Shown: positions 50,984 through 59,780 of the stretch, in pieces
How positions within the stretch are numbered: the stretch's first letter is position 1
Layout of the letters: every line of letters begins with the position of its first letter
NCBI RefSeq assembly: GCF_030412785.1
Contig: NZ_CP125295.1
Span: forward strand, 4,464,001-4,528,000
DNA from: Paraburkholderia sabiae
Lineage (GTDB): Bacteria; Pseudomonadota; Gammaproteobacteria; Burkholderiales; Burkholderiaceae
Direction: 5' to 3'
Length of the DNA stretch: 64,000 bases
Notes under the pieces: model-generated
Databases searched by the model: none
What the model saw: the letters and a program-made list of their open reading frames with translations, nothing else
What the model was told of the DNA's origin: nothing
Program-made: the position numbers and the translations under genes

Positions 50984-52399
50984 CTACGACGCCTTAGTCG
51001 TCACCTCCCGCTTACCGCGCACTATCTCATCCCCAGCATCAGCCGCCAGCCTCCTGGTAACAGGAATAGAAGCAACCGAACACAACCCGACAACCACAAA
51101 CGCGGGCCAGAAATCCGACCACTGCAGAGCGGCATGCCCATGCAACGCCCGCGTAATGGACAGCACAATACCGGCAACGGTCACACCAAGCCCGAGAGAA
51201 ATCTGCTGCACGACACTACCGAGGCTCGTCGCGCGGCCCACGTCACGGCTTTCGATCTCGGCGTAAGTCATCGAGTTGAGACTTGTGAATTGCAAAGCAG
51301 GAAAGAACCCGCCGAGCAACACGATCACCCAGATCAGCCAGGTCGGCGTGCCTGGAAAGAACCCGCCGCACGCGGCAATGGCAATGCCGGAATAAGCGGC
51401 GTTGTACATCAGCACCGTGCGAAAGCCCCAGCGGCGCAACACGGTCGCGGCCATCGTCCGCATGAACATGCCGCCGAATGCCGATGCGCACGTAATCAGC
51501 CCCGATTCGAAGGCGCTCATGCCAAGCCCTTCCTGCAGCACGAGCGGCAGCAGAAACGGCACGGCGCCCAGGCCGATCCGAAACAGCGAGCCGCCCAGCA
51601 CGCTCGCCTGAAACGTCGGCACGCGGAAGAACCGCAAATCGAGCAACGGACGCTCGGCGCGCCGCGCATAGAGCACATAAATGCCAAGCATCACGGCACC
51701 GACCAGCGTCATCACAGTCGCCGTCGTGACGCTCACCAGCTCGCCGTCGGTGAGCGACAGCCCCAGCAGAAACAGCGACGCGCCGCCCGCCGACAGAATG
51801 AATCCCAGCCAGTCGAGCGGACCGGGATGCGGCTCGCGCGTGTTCTTGATGTACTTGTTCGTGAGCCAGATGCCGAGAATGCCGACGGGGATGTTGATGA
51901 AGAAAATCAGCCGCCAGTGCAGATATGTCGTGATGAAGCCGCCGAGCAGCGGTCCCGCCGCAGGGCCGAGCATCGCGGGAACGCTCAGGTAGTTCATCGC
52001 GCGCACGTACTCCGAGCGCTCCACGACGCGGAAAATGATGATCCGTCCGACGGGCACCATCATCGCGCCGCCGACGCCCTGTATGAAGCGCGCGACGGTG
52101 AACGTGGCAAGCGATGTCGACGCCGCGCACAGCAGCGAGCCAACCACGAAAATGCCGATCGCCGTGCGAAACACCGAGCGCGCGCCGAATCGGTCAGCCA
52201 GCCATCCGCAAACGGGAATGAACACGCCGAGCCCCAGCACGTAACTGGTGACGGCGATTTTCAGCGTGACGGGATCCCGGCCGAAGGCGCGCGCCATTTC
52301 GGGCAGCGCAGTGACGATGACGTTCGCATCGACGCTCTCCATGAACATCGCGCAGGCGACGATGACGGGAGCGATAAAAGCCTTGATGGCAAGCAGCAC
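50984..52399 (-). CDS. MFS multidrug transporter, DHA2/EmrB family
   Basis: A 471-residue fourteen-helix drug/proton antiporter. Markers are FMESVDANVIVTALPEMARA in helix 1, GWLADRFGARSVFRTAIGIF (motif A), and motif C-like LGPAAGPLLGGFITTYLHWR. The start is a GTG at 52399 with no clear ribosome site; no better in-frame ATG exists nearby upstream. The last 100 bases, next to repeat copy 2, show the same G/T-rich sense strand drift as the ABC permease near copy 1. Substrate unknown. Confidence 0.88.
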   Translation of the reverse strand: MLLAIKAFIAPVIVACAMFMESVDANVIVTALPEMARAFGRDPVTLKIAVTSYVLGLGVFIPVCGWLADRFGARSVFRTAIGIFVVGSLLCAASTSLATFTVARFIQGVGGAMMVPVGRIIIFRVVERSEYVRAMNYLSVPAMLGPAAGPLLGGFITTYLHWRLIFFINIPVGILGIWLTNKYIKNTREPHPGPLDWLGFILSAGGASLFLLGLSLTDGELVSVTTATVMTLVGAVMLGIYVLYARRAERPLLDLRFFRVPTFQASVLGGSLFRIGLGAVPFLLPLVLQEGLGMSAFESGLITCASAFGGMFMRTMAATVLRRWGFRTVLMYNAAYSGIAIAACGGFFPGTPTWLIWVIVLLGGFFPALQFTSLNSMTYAEIESRDVGRATSLGSVVQQISLGLGVTVAGIVLSITRALHGHAALQWSDFWPAFVVVGLCSVASIPVTRRLAADAGDEIVRGKREVTTKAS

Positions 52400-52506
52400 G
52401 GGCGGCGAGCGATGTAAGTGAACGTTGATTATTGCATAGCCCGTGCGCTAAACGCCATGACGTTGTAGTGACAACAGGTCGTGACAACAGCGGCAACGTG
52501 CAGCGC

Positions 52507-53319
52507 TTACAGCACGGCAAGCCACCCGCCGTCGACGTAAATGATCTGCCCGTTCACATAGCTCGATGCCGCCGACGCCAGATACACCGCCGTGCCGACC
52601 AGTTCTTCCGGCTTGCCCCAGCGTCGCGCGGGATTGCTGTTTTTCACCCATGTATCGAACGATTCGTCGGCGACGAGCGGCGCATTCATGTCGGTGAGAA
52701 TGTAGCCGGGACCGATCGCGTTCGCCTGAATGTCGTGCGCGGCCCACTCGGCGCTCATCGCGCGCGTCAACATCTTGATGCCGCCTTTCGCCGCCGTGTA
52801 CGCGCCGACCGTCGCGCGTGCCGCTTCGCTCGTCAGCGAGCCGATGTTGATGATCTTGCCGCCCGCGCCGCGCGCAATCATCCGCCGCGCCGCCTCGCGC
52901 CCGACGATGAACGCCGCCGTGAGATTCGTATCGATCACGCGGCGCCAGTCCGCGAGTTGCAGATCGACGAGCGGCTGCCGGAACTGGATGCCCGCGTTGT
53001 TGACGAGAATGTCGACGTGTATTCCTTCGCGATCCCAGCCGGCGAAAGCGGCGCTGACGGCGGCTTCGTCGGTGACATCGAAGGCGACGCCGAGCGCGCG
53101 ATCGATCGTGCGGCCATTCGCGCGGCCGCTTGCGCGCAGCAACTCGGGCAAGCGCGCATTGAGCGCGGCGACGGCGTGCTCGACGGCTTCTGCACGCGTG
53201 CCGTTCAGGATCACGCGCGCGCCCGCCTGCGCGAGTCCTTCCGCGAGCGCGAGACCGATGCCGCGCGTCGAGCCCGTGACGAGCGCCGTGCGGCCATTCA
53301 GGTCGAATAATGTCGACAT
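52507..53319 (-). CDS. SDR family oxidoreductase (gluconate 5-dehydrogenase-like)
   Basis: A 270-residue short-chain dehydrogenase. The cofactor motif is ALVTGSTRGIGLALAEGLAQ, NAG is in DILVNNAGIQF, and the catalytic Ser, Tyr and Lys are in INIGSLTSE and AYTAAKGG. Overall it resembles gluconate 5-dehydrogenase/IdnO, including GPGYILTDMN and SSYVNGQIIYVDGGWLAVL. It is about 15 residues longer than usual owing to an insert around residues 58-75 (RLPELLRASGRANGRTIDR). The polyol or sugar acid used cannot be determined; no kinase or gluconate permease is adjacent. Confidence 0.85.
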   Translation of the reverse strand: MSTLFDLNGRTALVTGSTRGIGLALAEGLAQAGARVILNGTRAEAVEHAVAALNARLPELLRASGRANGRTIDRALGVAFDVTDEAAVSAAFAGWDREGIHVDILVNNAGIQFRQPLVDLQLADWRRVIDTNLTAAFIVGREAARRMIARGAGGKIINIGSLTSEAARATVGAYTAAKGGIKMLTRAMSAEWAAHDIQANAIGPGYILTDMNAPLVADESFDTWVKNSNPARRWGKPEELVGTAVYLASAASSYVNGQIIYVDGGWLAVL

Positions 53320-53403
53320 GGAGTTCCTCGTCGTCGAAGTGAACGGGCAGGATAAGCGATCGCGTGCAGCGGCGCTGCGAATCGCGCAGCGTTTCGTGCC
53401 CGG

Positions 53404-53784
53404 CTAGCTCGAGTGGCGTTTGAACAGGCCGTGGTGCTTCGGCGGAGTAGCGGCTGCATCGTCGCCGATCCAGCCGAACTCCACGGGCATGCGCGTGAAG
53501 AACACGTGCACGTTCGCCGCGCGCACGATGTCGAGCAGGCGATCCGCTTCGTCGTCCGTCGTGGCGAGAATGATCTGCTGCGGCTGGTCGCTGAGCGACA
53601 GCGCATGCGCTGCGTGATGCGCGCCTTCATGACCGACGCCCTGCGCGCAACTGACGACCGTCGCGCCGCGAATTCCGAGCGCACGCGCTTCGTGCAGCAG
53701 CCATTCGCACACGGTTTGATGACCGTGCTTGCGGCTGCGCTCGGTGAAGAAGGTCAATTGACAGCCGTTCATCGCAAGGCTCAT
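53404..53784 (-). CDS. DUF190 domain protein (first)
   Basis: A 126-residue protein of the DUF190 family, a PII-like ferredoxin fold. The start MSLAMNGCQLTFFTERSRKH at 53784 overlaps the TfoX-like gene stop (ATGA). Typical blocks are CEWLLHEARALGIRGATVVS and PQQIILATTDDEADRLLDIV. DUF190 proteins are often fused or adjacent to CrcB fluoride channels or stand alone; here no channel gene is present. The C-terminal FGWIGDDAAATPPKHHGLFK tail is specific. Confidence 0.82.
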   Translation of the reverse strand: MSLAMNGCQLTFFTERSRKHGHQTVCEWLLHEARALGIRGATVVSCAQGVGHEGAHHAAHALSLSDQPQQIILATTDDEADRLLDIVRAANVHVFFTRMPVEFGWIGDDAAATPPKHHGLFKRHSS

Positions 53785-54185
53785 CGGCGCGCGTGCGAAG
53801 TCGAAGTCGCAGAAGCAGACGGTGGTTTGCCGCCCGCATGCGTCGCATGATGCTGCGCGTAATCGACTGCTTCGATCAGCACCGGAGCGATTTCGCCGAC
53901 GCGTTCGCGTGGAATGCGTATCTCGACCCATTCGGGCATCGCGGAGCGGCCATAGGGCTGAAAGGCGAACGCGCGGCCTGCATCGACCAGCATCGCCGCG
54001 CGTTCCGCGGGCAGCTTGATGCCGATGCCGCTGCCGTACACACAGAACACGAGCTGCGAACCGACGAAGGCGGCAGGGCAGCCGAACATCGCGCCGGCGC
54101 GCAACGAGGGGTCTTTGTCCTGAATGCAAGCGAACACCGCATCGAACAGCCCGACATCATGCAAGAGTCTTGGCTCTGTTTTCAT
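53781..54185 (-). CDS. TfoX N-terminal-like protein
   Basis: A 134-residue protein similar to the N-terminal domain of TfoX/Sxy (competence regulator family): GAMFGCPAAFVGSQLVFCVY, GIGIKLPAERAAMLV and FQPYGRSAMPEWVEI follow the usual order. It lacks the C-terminal TfoX domain, like many single-domain relatives whose job is unknown. AGGAGA precedes the ATG. It sits between two DUF190 genes; translational coupling to the downstream one suggests a shared role. The Ser/Ala/His tail is probably disordered. Confidence 0.8.
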   Translation of the reverse strand: MKTEPRLLHDVGLFDAVFACIQDKDPSLRAGAMFGCPAAFVGSQLVFCVYGSGIGIKLPAERAAMLVDAGRAFAFQPYGRSAMPEWVEIRIPRERVGEIAPVLIEAVDYAQHHATHAGGKPPSASATSTSHARR

Positions 54186-54278
54186 CGCGTTTCTCCTGTC
54201 GCCGGATTCGCGTTGCAGCGCAACGGGTGCGCGTGTCGATCAGTGTGTGCGTGCAGACCTGAACCAGATTACGCGCTT

Positions 54279-54605
54279 TCACGGAACGCCGCTGCCGAGC
54301 ACCTCGTATTCGACTGCGCAGCGCGTGTAGAAAAGCGGCACGTTGCCTAGTCGCAGACGCTCGAGCAGTGCATCGACGCGCGCGCTTTCTCCTGCGAGCG
54401 TGATGGCGACGGGCTGATCGGCGAGTTCGACGAAACGCGCCGCGTGATATTTGCCGTGCACGTCGACGCATTCGCTGACCTCGACCACCGTGGCTCCCTG
54501 AATGCCCGCCTGGCGCGCTTCTTCGAGGATCCAGCCGACGGTTGTCTGATGGTGCTTGCGTGGGCCCGTGGTGGCCGCGAACACGGTGAGCTGGCTGCCT
54601 TGCAT
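54279..54605 (-). CDS. DUF190 domain protein (second)
   Basis: A 108-residue DUF190 protein starting MQGSQLTVFAATTGPRKHHQ after GGAG. It shares the layout of the 53404-53784 protein (VGWILEEARQAGIQGATVVE, QPVAITLAGESARVDALLER, VPLFYTRCAVEYEVLG), so the two look like diverged copies. It lies 93 bases upstream of the TfoX-like gene on the same strand and probably heads the three-gene group. Confidence 0.82.
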   Translation of the reverse strand: MQGSQLTVFAATTGPRKHHQTTVGWILEEARQAGIQGATVVEVSECVDVHGKYHAARFVELADQPVAITLAGESARVDALLERLRLGNVPLFYTRCAVEYEVLGSGVP

Positions 54606-54772
54606 CGCCGATCTCCATGCGCTCTGGATGCGCTGACGTGTGACTACGATTATCGCGCTGCGCTTGCGCGCGTGACAGTCTTGCAAGAGCGATGCCCGTT
54701 CTTCACGCGATGCGGCACTGCGTCATCTGGGATCGTTCACAATGAGCGACTTCGACCCAACAGAGCGCTGCC

Positions 54773-55555
54773 ATGACCCACGACACGCCCCATGTCCACC
54801 ACGCCGCGTCCGAAGGCTATACGAAGGGTGCCGACACCTACGCGAAAGGTCGCCCCGACTATCCGCCGGAACTGGCCGCCTGGCTGAAGGATGAACTGGC
54901 GCTCGGGCCGGGCAAGATCGCCGTCGATCTCGGCGCGGGCACGGGCAAGTTCACACCGCGCCTCGTCGAAACGGGCGCGCAGGTGATCGCCGTCGAACCC
55001 GTTGCGCAGATGCGCGAGAAGCTGGCCGCCGCGTTGCCGCAGGTCGATGTGCGCGAGGGCACAGCGCAGCGTTTGCCGCTCGACGATGCAGCCGTCGATG
55101 CCGTGCTCTGCGCGCAGTCGTTTCACTGGTTCGCGTCGCGCGAATCGCTTGCGGAAATTCGCCGCGTGCTGAAACCCGGTGGGCATCTCGGTCTCGTGTG
55201 GAACGTGCGCGATGCGCGCGTGCCGTGGGTTGCGCAACTCGACGCCATCGTCAATGCGCGCGAAGGCGATGCGCCGCGCTACCACACGGGCGAATGGCGA
55301 AACGCCTTTCCCGCCGATGGTTTCAGTGCGCTGGAAGAGCGGCACATGCCGCATGGACACACGGGCTCCGCCGAAGATGTGATCGTGACGCGGGTTCACT
55401 CGACGAGCTTCATTCTCGCGTTGCCGCCCGAACAATGGGCGGAAATCGAACGCGACGTGCGCGCGCTGATTGCATCGGAGCCGTCGCTTGCCTCGTGCGA
55501 TGTCGTGACCGTGCCGTATGTCACGTATGCGTTCCGCGCGACGCGGATCGATTGA
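54773..55555 (+). CDS. Class I SAM-dependent methyltransferase
   Basis: A 260-residue methyltransferase of the UbiE/type-11 kind. Motif I is AVDLGAGTGKFTPRLVETGA (about residues 48-67), motif II VIAVEPVAQMREKL, motif III-like AVDAVLCAQSFHWFASRESL and RVLKPGGHLGLVWNV. The SAM-binding half is clear; the variable C-terminal half gives no substrate. It is a single gene converging with the TetR gene with only 8 bases between stops. Confidence 0.88.
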   Translation: MTHDTPHVHHAASEGYTKGADTYAKGRPDYPPELAAWLKDELALGPGKIAVDLGAGTGKFTPRLVETGAQVIAVEPVAQMREKLAAALPQVDVREGTAQRLPLDDAAVDAVLCAQSFHWFASRESLAEIRRVLKPGGHLGLVWNVRDARVPWVAQLDAIVNAREGDAPRYHTGEWRNAFPADGFSALEERHMPHGHTGSAEDVIVTRVHSTSFILALPPEQWAEIERDVRALIASEPSLASCDVVTVPYVTYAFRATRID

Positions 55556-55563
55556 TACGCGGA

Positions 55564-56145
55564 TCAGTGCTTGCGCACCAGCGCATCGACGAGCGCAAAC
55601 GCCGTCTGTTTCAGTTTCTTCGGATCGCCGTACACGCGCTCCATCACCGCGATACCGCGCGTCGTCGTGACGATCAGATTCGCAGCCTGTTGCGGCGGCA
55701 CGGTCAATTGCGCGCGCGCTTCTTTCGTCTCGAGTACCGCGAGCACAACTGCTTCGAGCATATCGAGCATGCTTTGCAAAGCCTCGCGCAAACGCGGCGA
55801 TTCGGGATCGATTTCGACGGCCGTTTTCGTCGACAGACAACCGCGCGTCGGCGTGCCTTGCGTGATCGAACGGATCGCGAACGTGAAGAACGACGTCAGC
55901 GCGTCATGCAGATCGGGTTTGTCGAGCGCTTTGCGTGCATCGCCGATGAAGCGTTGCGCGTAGCGGTCGAACACGCGCATGAAGATTTCTTCCTTGTCGC
56001 CGTACGCGTTGTACAGCGAGCCGCGCTGAACGCCCGTCGCTTCGGCGAGATCCAGCATCGACGTGGCGCGAAAGCCCTTGCGCCAGAACACGTCGAGTGC
56101 GTGCGCGAAGGCGTCGTCTTCATCGAACTGACGAACTCCAGCCAT
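55564..56145 (-). CDS. TetR family transcriptional regulator
   Basis: A 193-residue repressor. The helix-turn-helix is at residues 10-48 (FAHALDVFWRKGFRATSMLD, GVQRGSLYNAYGDKEEIF); the C-terminal ligand domain is all helical with CLSTKTAVEIDPESPRLREA typical of the AcrR-like TetR_C group controlling reductases. No divergent target gene is present: upstream is the DNA ligase gene on the same strand, 74 bases away. Regulated genes are unknown. Confidence 0.88.
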   Translation of the reverse strand: MAGVRQFDEDDAFAHALDVFWRKGFRATSMLDLAEATGVQRGSLYNAYGDKEEIFMRVFDRYAQRFIGDARKALDKPDLHDALTSFFTFAIRSITQGTPTRGCLSTKTAVEIDPESPRLREALQSMLDMLEAVVLAVLETKEARAQLTVPPQQAANLIVTTTRGIAVMERVYGDPKKLKQTAFALVDALVRKH

Positions 56146-56219
56146 GTGTTTGCCTCGGTCGGGAAATGCTCAAACCCGTATTTTGACATCATTGGCTAGG
56201 ATGCACAGAGAAGGTAACG

Positions 56220-57902
56220 TCAGCGTGCGCGTTCGTCGATAAAACCCTTCAGTGTGACCAGCGTGTCGGCGTCGTCGATATGCTTGTCGGTGCGCCAGCG
56301 CAGCATGCGCGGAAAGCGCACGGCCACGCCTGATTTGTGGCGCGGACTCGCCTGAATGCCTTCGAAACCGATCTCGAACACGAGCGTCGGCGTCACGCTG
56401 CGCACGGGGCCGAACTTTTCAACGGTCGTCTTGCGCACGATCGCATCGACCTCGCGCATCTCTTCGTCCGTGAGGCCCGAATAGGCCTTCGCGAAGGGCA
56501 CGAGCGTGCGCACGCCGTCCGCTTCGTCCCACACGGCGAAGGTGAAGTCTGTGTAGAGACTCGCACGCCTGCCGTGTCCGCGCTGCGCGTAGATCAGCAC
56601 GGCATCGATCGCATACGGATCGATCTTCCATTTCCACCACGTGCCCGCCGCCTTGGTGCGCCCGACGCCGTACATCGACGCACGCTCCTTCAGCATCAAT
56701 CCTTCGACGCCGCGTGCACGGCTTTCGTCGCGCAACGCGGCAAGCGCGTTCCAGTCGCTTGCATCGACGAGCGGCGACACGCGCAGCAGATCTTTGGCGA
56801 GCGTATCGGCGAGCTGCGCGCCGAGCGTATCGAGTCGCGCGCGCCGTTCCTGCAGCGGCTGCATGCGCAGATCGTCGCCGTTTGCTTCGAGCAGATCGTA
56901 GGCGAGAAACGTGGCAGGCGATTCTGCGAGCACGCGCTTCGTCAGCGACTTGCGCGTGATGCGCGGTTGCAATCGCGCGAACGGCAGCGGTGCGAGCGCG
57001 TTGGGTTCCCACGCGAGAATCTCGCCGTCGAGCACATAGCCGTCAGGCAGCGCTTCGCCCAGCGCGACGACTTCGGGAAAGCGGTCCGTGATGAGATCTT
57101 CGCCACGCGACCACACCCACACGCGGCCATCGCGTTTCACGACCTGCGCGCGTATGCCGTCCCACTTCCATTCGGCGAACCACGACGACGGATCGCCGAG
57201 TGTCGACGGATCGGCTTGCAACGGATGCGCGAGAAAGAACGGATAGGGCAAGCCGAGTTCGCTTTCGTGACGGATGCGCGCGGCTTCGTCGTCTTGCGTA
57301 TCGGCGGAAGGCGCGGGCGCGATGAGGCGCAGATAGCGCGCGGCATCGGGCGGCTGGCTCGAATCGGTCCAGCCGACCATGCGCTGCGCGATCAGCTTGT
57401 GATCGACGCCCGCGGCCTCGGCGAGTGCGCGCACGACGAGTTGCCGCGCGACACCCACGCGAAAGCCGCCGCCGATCAGCTTCGTCAATAGAAACCGGCC
57501 GCTCCAGTCGAGTTCGTCCCAGTACGCAATGAGACGTTCGCGCAGCGTTTCCGGTGATGCGCCGCGCAGCGTCAGGATGCGTTCTTCGATCCACTGTGTG
57601 AGCCCCAGCTCCGACGTGCGCGCGGCGGGCGGCAACACGTGCGCGATAGTCTCCGCGAGATCGCCGACGGCCTGATACGACTCTTCGAACAGCCACTCGG
57701 GCAAGCCGGCGCGGGTGCGCGCGATCTCCGTGAGCAAACGCGTCGGCACTGACTGGCGCGGCTTCCCGCCCGCCAGAAAATACGACGCCCACGCGGCGTC
57801 TTCGGGTGGCGCGGCATGGAAGTAGGTGATCAGCGCGTCGAGCTTGTCGCGCGTCGACGTGGTTGCGTCGAGCGCCGTGTAGAGCGTGGCGAAGCGCTTC
57901 AT
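56220..57902 (-). CDS. ATP-dependent DNA ligase
   Basis: A 560-residue ATP-dependent DNA ligase. The adenylated lysine is in EWKWDGIRAQVVKR (about residue 246); other nucleotidyltransferase motifs are YVLDGEILAW (IIIa-like), GLMLKERASMYG and TWWKWKIDPYAID (V). An N-terminal helical DNA-binding domain and a C-terminal OB domain complete it. It is of the type found with a beta-CASP nuclease, whose gene overlaps at ATGA immediately upstream. Repair of strand breaks in addition to the replicative NAD ligase is the probable role. Confidence 0.92.
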   Translation of the reverse strand: MKRFATLYTALDATTSTRDKLDALITYFHAAPPEDAAWASYFLAGGKPRQSVPTRLLTEIARTRAGLPEWLFEESYQAVGDLAETIAHVLPPAARTSELGLTQWIEERILTLRGASPETLRERLIAYWDELDWSGRFLLTKLIGGGFRVGVARQLVVRALAEAAGVDHKLIAQRMVGWTDSSQPPDAARYLRLIAPAPSADTQDDEAARIRHESELGLPYPFFLAHPLQADPSTLGDPSSWFAEWKWDGIRAQVVKRDGRVWVWSRGEDLITDRFPEVVALGEALPDGYVLDGEILAWEPNALAPLPFARLQPRITRKSLTKRVLAESPATFLAYDLLEANGDDLRMQPLQERRARLDTLGAQLADTLAKDLLRVSPLVDASDWNALAALRDESRARGVEGLMLKERASMYGVGRTKAAGTWWKWKIDPYAIDAVLIYAQRGHGRRASLYTDFTFAVWDEADGVRTLVPFAKAYSGLTDEEMREVDAIVRKTTVEKFGPVRSVTPTLVFEIGFEGIQASPRHKSGVAVRFPRMLRWRTDKHIDDADTLVTLKGFIDERAR

Positions 57903-58939
57903 GATGCTTCGGGCGCGGCTGCTTCGTTGCCCGCTGCCGCGTCCGCTTCGATCGCATCGTCGCCGTATTCGGTGGCGAAGGCGCCTGCTTCGAGGCCCTG
58001 TTCGTGCAACCAGCGCACCATCGGTTCGACCTGTCCATGCGTGACGATCACGCGCTGCGCGCCCGTCGCCGCGATGGCCGTTTGCAGGCCCGGCCAGTCC
58101 GCGTGATCGGACAGCACGAAGCCGCGATCGACGCCGCGTCGCCGGCGCGTGCCGCGCAAGCGCATCCAGCCCGACGCGAACGCGTCACTGTAGTCGCCGA
58201 AGCGCCGCAGCCACGTGCTGCCTTGCGCGGACGGCGGTGCGATCACGAGTGCCTGTCTGAAGACTTCCTTGCTTTTCGCGGGAATCTCGCTGACGAGCCG
58301 CACGGGCGGCAGCGCGACACCCGCCGCACGATACGCACGATTCAGCGGCTCGACGGCACCGTGACAGAAGATGGGACCGATGCCCGCATCGATGCCCGCG
58401 AGGATGTGCTGCGCCTTGCCGAACGAATAGCAGAACAGCACCGACGCGCGATTCGTCGCCGCGTTATGACGCCACCAGCTGTCGATGCCGTCGAACACCG
58501 TTTGCGGCGCATCCCAGCGATAGATGGGCAGACCGAAAGTCGATTCGGTGATGAACGTATGGCAGCGCACGGGCTCGAACGGCGCGCAGGTCGGATCGGG
58601 GTCGAGCTTGTAGTCGCCCGACGCGACCCACACTTCGCCGCGATATTCGACGCGCACTTGCGCCGAACCGAGCACATGTCCCGCCGGATGAAGCGACACG
58701 TCGACGCCGTTGATCGAAATGCGCTCGCCATATGCGAGCGTCTGCAACTCGATGCCCGGCAGCCGCGATTGCAGCACGAGCGCGCCGGGTTCGGCGGCCA
58801 GATAACGGCGATGCCCGAAGCGTGCATGATCGGCATGCGCGTGCGTGATGACCGCTCGCTCGACGGGTTGCCATGGGTCGATATGGAAATCGCCTTGCGG
58901 ACAGTACAGGCCTTCGGGACGCGCGACGATCAGATCCAT
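57899..58939 (-). CDS. Ligase-associated DNA exonuclease (metallo-beta-lactamase/beta-CASP fold)
   Basis: A 346-residue metallo-nuclease. The zinc motif is AVITHAHADHARFGHRRYL (about residues 30-48); further ligands are in HPAGHVLGSAQV, WVASGDYKLDP and VLSDHADWPG. The beta-CASP part includes VLFCYSFGKAQHILAGID. The ATG at 58939 (MDLIVARPEGLYCPQGDF) is the homologous start. Such nucleases are the conserved partners of this ligase class, often with an Lhr-type helicase and a phosphoesterase, which are missing here. The Asp/Glu/Ala-rich tail is low complexity. Confidence 0.9.
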   Translation of the reverse strand: MDLIVARPEGLYCPQGDFHIDPWQPVERAVITHAHADHARFGHRRYLAAEPGALVLQSRLPGIELQTLAYGERISINGVDVSLHPAGHVLGSAQVRVEYRGEVWVASGDYKLDPDPTCAPFEPVRCHTFITESTFGLPIYRWDAPQTVFDGIDSWWRHNAATNRASVLFCYSFGKAQHILAGIDAGIGPIFCHGAVEPLNRAYRAAGVALPPVRLVSEIPAKSKEVFRQALVIAPPSAQGSTWLRRFGDYSDAFASGWMRLRGTRRRRGVDRGFVLSDHADWPGLQTAIAATGAQRVIVTHGQVEPMVRWLHEQGLEAGAFATEYGDDAIEADAAAGNEAAAPEAS

Positions 58940-59092
58940 CTGTTGACTCAAGGTTGTCTCCGCGTGAACCAGGCCGCGTCGGCACGGCATGGCCTGTGCA
59001 TCGATGGACTCGCGCAATGGGTCGGAAGTTCATCGCCCGCGTTGACGCGATATTGACCAGGATTTCGATCGACAACGCCTGTGCAACCAACG

Positions 59093-59128
59093 CAAAAACG
59101 CCCCGGCGTTCGACGAACGCCGGGGCGT
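59093..59128 (-). terminator. Intrinsic terminator of the Gly-rich protein gene
   Basis: Long inverted arms ACGCCCCGGCGTTCG (59098-59112) and CGAACGCCGGGGCGT (59114-59128), effectively a 12-13 bp stem with a small loop. The minus strand runs into TTTTTGCG. Confidence 0.85.
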
Positions 59129-59175
59129 GTGCTCGACAGCTGGCTTTTACAACGGAACCCACCTGTCAGGCGCGA

Positions 59176-59574
59176 TTACTGGCCGCCCTGATTGGTGCCG
59201 TTGGTGCCCGGCTGCATCGTGCCGTTCTGCTGCATCGTGCCTCGTTGCGGCATCGTACCGTTGTACGAGCGGCTCGTGCCCGCGCTGTTCGGCGTCGCGC
59301 CCGTACCCGTGCCCGCACCGCCGCCTGTGCCCGTGGTGCCGGGCGTGCCGTAGCCGCTATCGTTGGTGCTGCCGCGCTGCATGCGGTTTACGTTGGCGCC
59401 CGGCGTCGCGACGCCGCCTGCGCCGCCCGTGTTGCCGCCGCCCGCGCCGACACCGTTGCCTGACGAACCGCCGCCTGCGCCGTTACCGCCGGCACCGGCA
59501 CCCTGAGCGTAGACACCGCCGGATAGAGCCATCACGAGGGCAGTGGCAAGTACCTTCTTGGTCGTGCTTTTCAT
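59176..59574 (-). CDS. Gly-rich exported protein of low complexity
   Basis: A 132-residue protein: signal peptide MKSTTKKVLATALVMALSGG with cleavage near VYAQ, then a Gly/Ala/Asn/Thr-rich chain with no folded-domain signature (GAGAGGNGAGGGSSGNGVGA) and a C-terminal stretch of short GTM repeats (QRGTMQQNGTMQPGTNGT). GGAGG gives a strong ribosome site. It is probably secreted or cell-surface. Similar Gly-rich proteins in Burkholderia have no known role. It is divergent from katE with about 200 bases between starts. Confidence 0.82.
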   Translation of the reverse strand: MKSTTKKVLATALVMALSGGVYAQGAGAGGNGAGGGSSGNGVGAGGGNTGGAGGVATPGANVNRMQRGSTNDSGYGTPGTTGTGGGAGTGTGATPNSAGTSRSYNGTMPQRGTMQQNGTMQPGTNGTNQGGQ

Positions 59575-59780
59575 GGTCGAACCTCCAGGAGATGGTTTGA
59601 TCTTCACGAGTCGGTGCTGTCGACCCGCCCGTGTCTGCATTAGCGCAAACCCTGTGCCGCGCGATCCGCGCTTTCACGCGACAGCGCCAGGAACACTGTT
59701 TGCACTCTTGCTGGACGATGCAGCGCAGATGCACGATGCGTCGCGCGCAATTCACGAGCACAGGAAAAGGAGCCCCACCG

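Noticed and set aside
59631..59780. Fifty-codon N-terminal extension of catalase
   Set aside because: Not catalase-like, overlaps the divergent promoter region, and AAAAGGAG marks the ATG at 59781.
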